Shown here: one piece after another, positions 55,701 to 64,000 of the stretch | Layout of the letters: every line of letters starts with the position of its first letter | How positions within the stretch are numbered: the stretch's first letter is position 1 | NCBI GenBank assembly: GCA_023078685.1 | Contig: JALGAS010000005.1 | Span: forward strand, 2,604,001-2,668,000 | DNA length: 64,000 nucleotides | From: Neopestalotiopsis rosae | Taxonomy: Eukaryota; Ascomycota; Sordariomycetes; Amphisphaeriales; Sporocadaceae | Direction of reading: 5' to 3' | The notes under the pieces: model-generated | The model's input: the letters and a program-made list of their open reading frames with translations, nothing else | Databases searched by the model: none | Told to the model about the DNA's origin: nothing | Translations under genes and position numbers: made by a program

Positions 55701-56996
55701 GTGAGATAGCGAGGTCTTGAGCGTTTCTGATTCCAGCATTGAGTGGTGACGAGGCGTTCCCTTGATCGGTGAAGGTGGAGGAGAGTGTTCGGGGGTATCA
55801 TTGTCATTGGCGGTCTGGAAATCCTCATCGCTGGTTCCATGACCTTCGGGTCGATCAAGTGCCCTGCCTCTCTGGGCCGAGACCGCCTTGGCCAGTTCCT
55901 GGTTTTGCCCTGTCAAATCTTCGACCTTTCGCAACAGCACTGTCCGCTCCGATTCAGCCATGACAATATTTCTCTTTGCGGCGCCAAGCTCGGTATCATG
56001 GTGCTTGACTGCAGCGGCATGCTCCTCTGCCAACTTGGAGTGGTTGAGCTTGACCTCGTCAAGTTCTCGTTGGGTGGTGTTCTTCTCCGCTTGCAGAATG
56101 TTGACTGTCTGCTGTAGCTTCTTCTCGCGGTCTGCTGATTCTCTCTGTGCTGCTGATAGTTCGTGGATTTGTGTCTCGAGACTCCAATTCTCATCCTTGT
56201 ATTTATTTTGGCTTTCGTCCAAAGACTTGAGCCGTTGCTGGAAAGATTCCGCATCGTATTCGAGTTTGGATTTCTCAATCTTGACATCTTTGAGTTCCTC
56301 CTCCTTCTCAGAGAGCAGGGCTTGCAGATTTCTGACTTGCACAATAAGAGATTGACTGATTTCAGCAGCGAACTCAATATCGTGGACGCGGTTGGCTGGT
56401 TGATTCCGAAGCTTTCGGCTTCCCAAAGTAAGTTTGGTCGGGGAACCGCCCTGTGCTTCGAACTTGGAGGGACTAACTGAGCGCTGCATCGGACGCGACA
56501 TTAGTATCAATTAGTGCAGTCAGATGTTACGGACGATACTCACCCTATCCCCTGATGCAGCAGCTGCCTCATTGCTAGGGACTCTAGGTTTGGGAAGAAA
56601 CGCTCTCGCACTCTCTCTTGCAACATCGTTGTAATCCCGTTCTATCTCGGCCAACTTCTCCCTCAAGTCTTGAGACAGCTCGGCCTCTGCATGAAGCTTT
56701 TCGATCTCCTCTATCCGCTGCGTGAGCTGTTTGCGCTGTTGTACCAGAGCGGTACCTAGCTTTCCAGCTTCCTCCATCCGCCGGTCTGTTTCTGCGAGAT
56801 GTGCTTCCAAGGCACGTTTGGCTTGAGCAGGCGAGGCATTGCTTCCGAGAGCAAAGAGCTGGGAGTCGAAGGTCGAGTATCGATGCCGCGGTTCTCTGTC
56901 ATCTGGCGAATAGTCCTCCGCACCGAAGGGGTCGTTGTGATCCATGGCGACACTGCGAGCAGCTGACGAGCCGCCAGCTGGACTGGAAGCTGCCAT
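49710..56996 (-). CDS. Num1/ApsA-like cortical anchor: coiled coil, 26-residue repeats, PH domain
   Basis: Three exons: 56996-56544, 56483-49919 and 49861-49710. Introns are 60 bp (gtgagt...gcag, with branch-like gatactaat) and 57 bp (gtaagc...atag). The product is 2389 residues. Residues 1-151 form a coiled-coil start (MDHNDPFGAEDYSPDD, then ALVQQRKQLTQRIEEIEKLHAE). Residues 180-440 are further coiled coil (VQVRNLQALLSEKEEEL). An acidic, Ser-rich stretch follows to about 795. Residues 800-1734 are 36 tandem 26-residue repeats. The PH domain is about 2075-2187 (MIGEYLWKYTRKAG to WFNALSYLLLRTG). The last exon adds a His-rich tail (GHTHSHSHSHPHP). This order matches Num1/ApsA/Mcp5, which bind the plasma membrane through PH and anchor dynein and mitochondria for nuclear migration. 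Yeast Num1 has 64-residue repeats instead. The start is the first ATG of a phase-matched exon. Identity as a Num1-type protein is likely from architecture. Confidence 0.88.
51735..54539 (-). repeat. 36 tandem 78-bp coding repeats (26 residues each)
   Basis: By hand the array runs in register from MHTAELEQLREAH to the unit ending QSLAERD. All units are 26 residues except one of 22 (unit 10) and one of 29 (unit 24). The consensus is roughly xHAxELExLKxxHAxQLExxxxExxA. Sequence between units is divergent, so the array is old, but its length is tightly held. It forms most of the predicted coiled coil of the Num1-like protein. Confidence 0.88.
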
Positions 56997-59836
56997 GATA
57001 GGCAAACTGAGACGAAGGGGAGGCACTTCCTGGAAAGGAGTGCGATTTCCCCTTGCGACTTAGAACTGTAGCATACAACCTGGCCAAACGATACCACGTG
57101 TTGCTGAAACAGAAATGGCAAAATTGAACCGTCCCAGTGGAAATGCTGAGTGCGGAAACCCCTTTCCCTTAATTTCCTTGAGAAGCGCCCATAAAAACAA
57201 GATGGCTAGTCGGGAAAACGAAGCAAAATGCAGCAGGGACACCGGACCCTACAGTGACAGCTTATGACAATCCACAAAATGGCAAAATCGAATTTCTGGG
57301 CTTGGAATGCAACGACGACGCTGGCGAGAATGAATATCGAGGATCGTATCGAGAGGTTCACTAGTATGCGGTCTACTAGCGAAGGGGGGTTGGAATGTGC
57401 AGAAAGACTATCGACGATTTTTCGATTGATTGCGTCGATGCACCAAGTATTCGATTCGAATAAGCAGTCGCCAGTGAGGTTGGGCCCCGTATCGTGCACC
57501 GTTGGGCTGCAGGTAGAAGCTCTATACAGACAGCAACGACCCTGGAATCTTGTCGGACCTCTGGTGGTGGGCGCCTAGGTGGTGAGTGAGTGTGTCGCGT
57601 ACTGCCGTAGTCAAAGTAAAAATAAAAAGCGACACCAGGCGACCAAGGGCGATTGATGCGCGCGACCGTCGGACCGTTGAAAGCTAAGAAGCTGAGTCGT
57701 GCAAGGGGGCGGGTCGCAATGTGTGTACAGAGTATCCCCAGAGGCTGGTCGTACCAAATTTAAATGGGCGTCCAGATGAATTAAAATTGAAGATGCCCGT
57801 TGCAGCAGCGGGACACGTAAAGAGCTGGCAGTAGGCAAAGTCAAATGCGGGCTGCAATGTCGCAAAAGAAGAAGCCGATATGAGACCGCTGGTACTGAAG
57901 AAGAAGAAAAGAAAAAAGGAGTCGCACGAGAAGATGGAGATTCGCCGACAGAAGGAACAGTTACAATTAGTAAAAGAGCCCCCCAGAATGGAGTCCCCAG
58001 AGTCGAAAAAGGCTCCTTGTGTGTTGTCGAGAGGACCGATGTGAGCCCAATCAGAACTGAAATACGGGCGATGTCATTCGGCCGCGGCGGGCGAACGACT
58101 TGATGAGGGGTGTGTTCTTCGGCTGAGACGCGTCTTATTCAAAACAATGGCCAGCGGGAATCCAGGCCAAGAGAATATGCAACTTTTTTTTTTTTGGCGC
58201 AGCTGCACGCAGGAGGTTTTTTCTCAACTTCCCTCCGCAACGAGGGAGTTAATAGAATAGTAGTACTAGAAATAATAATAAGAAGAAATAAAACAAATAA
58301 AGTATATAGTATATACGAAAAATACGGAGAAACAAAGAGAGCGAAGGGGGGAGAGAGGGACAAGAGTTGAGCGTGGAAGAGAGGATACCTCTTCTAAGTA
58401 AACAAAAAAAAGAGTGTCGGGATGGAGAGCCTCAAGTGAGAAGAGGAGGAAGAATTGCCATGAGTTCCAACATGTTCGTCTGGTGTTCTTCAGGCTCGTC
58501 GATGCCGGATCCTCAGCAAGGACCATCCCTAGCACAAATGAGATGGGATACAAGGATCTCGAGGACAGGAGTTCCCCATTTCCAAGGTCATCAGCTTGTC
58601 AATGCTCCTCACAAAGTGGCTCCCTCATCTACCACATCTGTGTTTATGTCCCGGGCAGAGGGTTCGTGATGTTCAAATTGCGTATATTCCGCCAAACTCA
58701 AGATCCATCAATCGATATACTATGGCCCCCAATGATACCCAGCAGAATTGTACCAGAATGTCTTGCGCGTAATTGTGAAGGACATTATGTCTAAGACTAT
58801 ACCTACCCAAGGTGAACAGAAAAGGATATAGGTAGGTACGGATTTCGCTAGTAGTGGGCATCGCCTTAAGCCGTGGTGCTAAAAGTGTGCATGCAGATCG
58901 TGCATTAGCACCTCCCGTACCTGGCGATGGGTACCTGACGCTTGGGAACTCGCGAAAAAAGGAGCTGGAATCAACTTGATGCTTGTCATGTGCCAGCACG
59001 CGCTTTGCTTCCCCCAGTCCAGGTCCTCGACGCGACTATTTCATCGCCTATTTCTGCACAATATCTGTGACTCATGCAGCCAATTCGCTATGATGGTAGT
59101 TGCACAAGTGTATCAAAACAACAAATGCACGCAGAGATTCATTGGTGCTGGATTGATCCCGTGGTGTTGCGCATAAAATACCAGCCAAAAACCAATCTTA
59201 GCCTGCCAGCCTCGGTCAAGCTAACCTTACGCAGAGGAGGGGGCCCCCGTTCAACAGCTCATTGATGAGAGGTGGGGTGGCATCAAATGAGGTGAGCAGT
59301 GACTCTGAGCACTGTGAGTCTGTGATGGCTCCAGGCTAGTTTACTGGCTTGTTCAGCATATTGTAAGCACTGTAGTACAGTCTTTGCTCTCAATCTCAAA
59401 CTGTAATACAATGTCCTAACCTGTGCCTCTTCTGGTTCTACATGATAGACCCCACGTTTGTACCAAATCGCCTCTGTTTTTTGCTCATGAATATTGAGGA
59501 GATCATGAACAATCTCCGCTTTTCTCAATAGAGGCGAGATTGATCACTGGACAGTGACCTACTTTCCGCATCGGCCAACGGGCGACGCTGGCCGAGGCTG
59601 AGCTAGTCGGTATTAGTCAGTAGTGTGCCAAAGATACCCCCACCAAACCACAGGTGCTGGTTTGCCTTCTACGAGGATTCGAGAAGGCTGACTGAGCATC
59701 TTGCGTTGTTCCATGTGGCAGCCGCCAGAGCTTCCATTTACTCACTGACTGACAATCATAAAAGCTTACTTGATCCCAACATCAGAGAATCTGTCGCAAA
59801 CCATCCCCAGAGTCGCTCTCTCACGGACTCCACATC
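56997..59836. other. Divergent gap of about 2.8 kb, no gene seen
   Basis: Region between the Num1-like start and CWC24. It contains a T12 run (58184-58195), purine-rich stretches around 57890-57960 and 58300-58440, and scattered short frames without motifs. It should hold two promoters. No RNA gene was recognised. Confidence 0.5.
58184..58195. repeat. Poly-T run
   Basis: Twelve consecutive T residues within the divergent intergenic region. No function is apparent. Confidence 0.7.
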
Positions 59837-60880
59837 ATGGCAGACAACTCAACCACAGATGCAGCGCCAAATGCTGATGCGCCTATTGCCCCCGTAGCAA
59901 TCTTCAAGAAGCGAGGCGCAAAAGCCAAGGCCAATCTTCGGAAACGACCTGCCACACCTCCACCTGCCAACAGCGACAGTGATGATTCAGACTACTCCTC
60001 ATCTGAAGATGAACAAGGGCAAAGAGTTAAGAGGCGAAAGAAGAACACTGTAGTAACTGCCTCGTCTAAGAATAACGTCACGTCCAAACATGAATCCGCC
60101 ACAGTCTTCTCTGCCGACCGCAATGTTCCCATTACCAGCACAAACGACGCTACAAAGCAGAGCAATTGGTACGACGAGGATGCGAACCTTATGGGAAAGA
60201 CGCGCCCAGTCCCTCAAACAGACTCAAATACAGATGGCTCTCGGCGAGCAGCCCCCGATGGCACATACAAGGGCATGGCGAATCGCACAACCTTTATCCA
60301 AAAGAACCCAAACGCCCCCAACCGGACAGTTGGGCCCATCAAGGCTGCCACCAATATTCGTACCATAACTGTTACGGATTTCGCACCAGACGTGTGCAAG
60401 GACTATAAGCAGACCGGTTTCTGCGGTTTTGGCGACAACTGCAAGTTCCTGCACGCCCGTGAGGACTACAAACAGGGCTGGCAGCTCGATCGAGACTGGG
60501 AAAACGTGACCAAGGGAAAGAAGAATATGGGCGGCACAGTTGTCGCCAGCGCTGATCGTGACCAGAATGCCGAGAAGGACGATGACGCCGCGCAGGCCGC
60601 CTTGCTGGAGAAGATCCCTTTTGCCTGCATCATTTGCAAAAAGGACTATCGTAGCCCCATCAAGACGCGCTGCGGTCACTACTTCTGCGAGCCGTGTGCG
60701 CTACAACGTTACCGAAAAGACCCCAGCTGCGCAGCCTGCGGCGCTGGCACAAACGGAGTCTTTAATGCTGCCAAAGAACTGAGCAAGCTCTTGGATAAGA
60801 AAAAGGCCAGAGCCGAGAGATTGAGACAAGAAGCTATTGATGCCGGGGAGGATCCCGACAAGTTAGAGGAAGGAAAATAA
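59837..60880 (+). CDS. CWC24: Pre-mRNA-splicing factor Cwc24 (CCCH zinc finger plus RING)
   Basis: Single exon of 347 residues, near the length of human RNF113A. The N-terminal half is polar and disordered, with nuclear-localisation-like RVKRRKK around residue 65. A CCCH zinc finger (C-x8-C-x5-C-x3-H: VCKDYKQTGFCGFGDNCKFLH, about 189-209) is followed by the Cwc24 linker (GWQLDRDWE). A C3HC4 RING finger (CIICKKDYRSPIKTRCGHYF and on to CAACG, about 262-300) comes next, then a basic helical tail. This pairing of a CCCH finger and a RING is characteristic of Cwc24/RNF113A. By family knowledge it joins the activated spliceosome with the Prp19-associated complex and contacts the 5' splice site before Prp2 remodelling; the RING can also serve in ubiquitination. 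It acts in the nucleus. The start is the first ATG in the frame. Confidence 0.94.
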   Translation: MADNSTTDAAPNADAPIAPVAIFKKRGAKAKANLRKRPATPPPANSDSDDSDYSSSEDEQGQRVKRRKKNTVVTASSKNNVTSKHESATVFSADRNVPITSTNDATKQSNWYDEDANLMGKTRPVPQTDSNTDGSRRAAPDGTYKGMANRTTFIQKNPNAPNRTVGPIKAATNIRTITVTDFAPDVCKDYKQTGFCGFGDNCKFLHAREDYKQGWQLDRDWENVTKGKKNMGGTVVASADRDQNAEKDDDAAQAALLEKIPFACIICKKDYRSPIKTRCGHYFCEPCALQRYRKDPSCAACGAGTNGVFNAAKELSKLLDKKKARAERLRQEAIDAGEDPDKLEEGK

Positions 60881-61994
60881 AATTAGCCAATTCCTCACAC
60901 AAGATTGCAAAGATATACGCACTCCTCGGTCGTCGTCGACCGTCAGGCACAGCCGCACGCAATGCAGACGACCAAAAGAGAAAAAAGTAGGACACTACTC
61001 GGACATGCACTGACCAGACCGTGCGTGCTTTTCGAAGAGAAAAGTTCTAGACTCCGCAGCCACATATGTACGCAATAAGAAGCGTACGTCAGTGAAGCTG
61101 CCGGCGATCGCGCCGGGGTTCATGACTACCGCGGCTTTGACAGACAAGATATTTTGGGTCGATTGCAAGCGTTTGGTCGAGCAAGTACTCCTCCAAAGTG
61201 TATAGACACATATACCTTCTCCGTCACTTAATTCTTTTGGCATATCTAGGAGTCGTAGAGCCCAAACACTTACATATGTCTATAAGATAGCGGTAGTATA
61301 ATCAATCAGTCAAACCACCCATGACTGATGTTATACTTGAACCATTGAAAAATAACCGTGCAATACTTTTCGATTTCATGAATCTTTATTTTTGAGAGAA
61401 CCATTTAGTTTGGTTGTCATGATGAAAGTCAATGCTGGCAGCCTGTCTGTTTTTGGTGTACTGTGACATTACCAATCCTGTGTGCACCTGACACATCTTT
61501 CCGTGAATATATATCACACGTCATCCCATATCCAAGCGTCCTCTCGCTTGAAATTTGCAATGAGATTGAGACTTACACAGAAGCCAAGGGAAAGAGAGGG
61601 GCAAGGAGCTACACTACCAAACATGAACGAAATGTAATCATATCAGTCGTTGTGCAGCAGTCAAGTTACCACAATTCGGTTTGCAGCTTAATGAAACTTC
61701 AGCCAGGCATTGCGAGGCAGGCGGGACGAAGAGTATGTTGTGGGACAAATTCAATGGTATCCATAATTGCTATCCAAAAATCTAATGTTGATCTACAAGA
61801 ACGCCTTGATCGTGACTTTTTCCTTTGAAACAGGGAAACCTTTTGGCATATCATGCACAAGATCTCAGAAACGTGTACACACAAAGTGTACAGCTCTCTG
61901 GTGTTTCCCAACCACTTTTCTTTTCCGGCCACATCTCAAAGTTGGCCCGGTCGAGTCCCTTCTCTCTGTCTCTCTCTCTCTCTCTTCCTGCCTT
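60881..61994. other. Convergent intergenic region, no gene seen
   Basis: About 1.1 kb between the convergent CWC24 and GMC genes. A plus-strand open frame at 61463-61828 has no motif and lies in AT-rich DNA. A CT microsatellite sits near 61960-61986. Confidence 0.5.
61960..61986. repeat. CT microsatellite beside the GMC gene stop
   Basis: A CTCTCTGTCTCTCTCTCTCT tract 10-35 bp beyond the stop codon, in the 3' untranslated region of the GMC oxidoreductase gene. Confidence 0.8.
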
Positions 61995-63724
61995 TTACAG
62001 CTTGGCACTGTAACCGGCCTCCTCGGCAATCATCTCGGCGCACCGCTCGGCGACACCGAGGACGGTCAGCATGGGGTTGATGGTGGGGATGGTGGGGAAG
62101 ACGCCGGCGTCGCAGATGCGCAGGCGCTTGAGGCCGGCGACGTTGAGCTTCTCGTCGACGACGGCGAGCTTGTCGCTGGCCACGTCGCCCATGCGCGTGG
62201 TGCCGCACGGGTGGTAGACGGTGTGGGCCGCCTTGCGGGCGTACAGGCTGAGCTCCTCGTCCGTCTGCAGTTTTGGGCCGGGCGCGATCTCGGCCTTGAT
62301 CCAGTCCTTGAACGGGGCCTGCTCGGCGACCTTGCGGGCGGCCTTCATGCCGTGCACGAGGGTGGCGGCGTCGTAGCCCTCGGGGTCGGTGAAGTAGCGG
62401 AAGTCCAGGGCTGGCTTCTCGTTGGGGTCCGACGAGGTCAGGTACAGGCGGCCGCGCGAACGGGGGCGGGGAATGTTGGGGGTCATGCAGAAGGCGTAGC
62501 CGTGCTTGATCTCTGGGTAGCCCAGACGGGTGGTGTTGAGGGTGAAGGGGATCTGGTAGCAGTGCATCATGACGTCGGCAATGTCGCCGTCGGGGATGCC
62601 GGCAGGGTTGGAGGGGTTCTTCTTGGCGCCGGCGTTGGGAGCCTCGCGGCGCAGGAAGATGCCGGCGTCCGAGTCCATGGTCGTCTGGTTCTCGGGGACG
62701 GGCTTCTTCAGCTCCCACATGATGATACTCTCGGGGTGGTCCTGGAGGTTCTCACCGACTCCAGGCAGGTCGTGCACCACAGGGATGCCCAGGGACGAGA
62801 GCTGCTCGGCGGGTCCGACACCAGACAGCATCATCAATCTCGGCGTGTCGACGGCACCGGCGCAAAGAACAGTCTCCTTTCTGGCGGTAATGGTTCGGGG
62901 CGAACCGTCTTGGAGCTTCAAGTCGACACCGTTGACCACACCGTCCTTGATGTTGAGCTTGGAAACCCAGGCGTTGGTGAGCACGGTCAAGTTTGGCCGC
63001 TTCTCGTCGCCTCTGATGATGGGGTGAATGTAGGCGACCGATGCGCTTGACCGGCGGCCGTCATCTGGGTTGTAGCTGACGGAGAAGAAACCGACTCCCT
63101 GCTTCAGAGCGCCATCGTTAATAATGTGCTTGTTAAAGTCGTGAAGGACGGGAATGTCCATGGCCTTGCTGCAAGAGTCGACCCAGTCCAGGCAAAGCTG
63201 GTTTCGGTGTCTCTCGTGGACGGGCTGGACAGTGTTGCGCAGCTTGTTCAAGACTCTCATAAAAGTCTCAAATGTCCAGCCCTTGGCTCCCATTGATTGC
63301 CAGACCTTCATGTCATACTCAAACGGCCTGAAGGAGATGAGGGTGTTGTGAGAAGAGCAGCCACCCAGCACCTTGGCACGCGAGTGACGAATGTATGAGT
63401 TACCTACAAATCATGGTTGTGAGTTTTCAGGATTGGCTAGGCAAAGTATATGGCGCATTGCCTCAAAGCTTTTCACTTACCCTCGGGCTGTTCTGTTGTG
63501 CCATAGTCGTAGTCCAGCTCACCACCAAGCAGGTTCAGCCATTGCCGCAGATCCAAGACACGGTCATCCATAAAATCACTGGGACCAGCCTCGATGAGGA
63601 GGACTCTCTTGTTTGGCAGGTACTCGGCGAGACGAGATGCGATCACACATCCAGCGGTGCCACCGCCGACGATCACATAGTCGTATCTCTCGGAGTCCGA
63701 GATGGGAAGCTGTGTAGTAGTCAT
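61995..63724 (-). CDS. GMC-family FAD oxidoreductase (choline dehydrogenase/alcohol oxidase type)
   Basis: Two exons: 63724-63481 and 63403-61995, with a 77-bp intron (gtaagt...gtag) splitting codon 82. The product is 550 residues, normal for the family. The ADP-binding motif is [19 protein letters not shown] (16-34), with a ribose-binding Glu in LLIEAG. The first GMC signature is around [12 protein letters not shown]. The active-site pair is His479 ([10 protein letters not shown]) and Asn524 (TINPML), the common His/Asn combination. No signal peptide is visible, so it is probably cytosolic or peroxisomal; the end AKL resembles a weak PTS1 (SKL-type) signal. By family it oxidises alcohols with FAD. 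The lack of a choline-specific signature that I can verify leaves the substrate open (choline, methanol/alcohols, aryl alcohols or sugars). It is convergent with CWC24. Confidence 0.9.
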
Positions 63725-64000
63725 TGTTTAAGATGTTCTATTACACAGATAGTGACAAGACAAGGACTGATCAAAACGATGTTGACCAGAGTAACAAACA
63801 GCTTGGAAACAAGGTTTGTTCTGGAGGATGAGCAACTTTTTGAATATTGCTTCTAAACACGAAGAATCTCACACGACAGACTCGATCGACTGACTGACAA
63901 GTTTATCTACTACCTCGTACTAGCAACCCAGTATTTGTAGTACGTACTGACTATGGTAAGCGATTAGACGCGGCAATTATTCCCAAGGCGCCATGGACCA
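63725..64000 (-). promoter_or_regulatory. Upstream region of the GMC gene (window end)
   Basis: The last 276 bases are the promoter side of the GMC oxidoreductase gene. No clear TATA element or ORF is seen before the window ends. Confidence 0.4.

Noticed and set aside
61767..63050. 427-codon plus-strand open frame opposite the GMC gene
   Set aside because: It mirrors the GMC coding sequence. The strong C/G third-position bias of the real gene removes stops from the antisense frame; the sense frame has all family motifs.
1..64000. tRNA genes
   Set aside because: Candidate B-box-like ttcga/tcgaa sites in intergenic DNA were inspected by eye and none had a matching A box and cloverleaf; a covariance-model scan would settle it.

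Overview
This window looks like nuclear DNA of a filamentous ascomycete, probably a sordariomycete and possibly Hypocreales; the order is inferred from overall style and no phylogeny was run. Genes are widely spaced on both strands. Most introns are 57-145 bp with GT(A/G)AG(T/C)-type donors and (C/T)AG acceptors. The gene set is typically fungal: Sed5 syntaxin, a Num1/ApsA-type cortical protein, glucosamine-phosphate N-acetyltransferase for chitin precursors, Cwc24, and secreted or GPI-type Ser/Thr-rich proteins. I found no rRNA, tRNA, CRISPR array or intact transposon. Exon joins were worked out by hand from donors, acceptors, reading phase and family motifs.

Layout. 0.2-10.9 kb: two very long, disordered Pro/Gln/Ser-rich proteins on the minus strand. 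13-14 kb: Sed5, whose membrane anchor is completed by a tiny second exon. 14.7-23.7 kb: a carbohydrate/redox stretch with an aldo-keto reductase, a SET-domain protein with a signal-like N-terminus, and a zinc polyol dehydrogenase divergent from a KduD-like SDR. GCGGGG (CreA/Cre1-type) motifs lie upstream of the reductase and between the divergent pair. 25-31 kb: GNA1, a DAG-lipase-type class 3 lipase, and a leaderless GH43 glycosidase convergent with it. 32.9-36.1 kb: a GPI-type surface protein and a single-pass membrane protein, followed by about 4 kb without a supportable gene. 40-49 kb: a secreted intradiol-dioxygenase-like protein, a secreted tandem-repeat protein with dibasic sites, a 17-cysteine small protein, an extended SDR lacking its catalytic Tyr, a TauD-type Fe(II)/2-oxoglutarate oxygenase, and a possible gene remnant. 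49.7-57 kb: a 2389-aa Num1/ApsA-like protein with 36 tandem 26-residue repeats. 59.8-60.9 kb: Cwc24. 62-63.7 kb: a GMC oxidoreductase.

The strongest candidates for something undescribed are the secreted repeat protein at 42.9-43.6 kb, which has the architecture of a Kex2-processed repeat-peptide precursor, and the 36 x 26-residue array in the Num1-like protein. The housekeeping genes (Sed5, Num1, GNA1, Cwc24) show no functional link with each other. The polyol dehydrogenase/SDR pair and the reductase/TauD neighbours could each act together, but that is inferred only from proximity.
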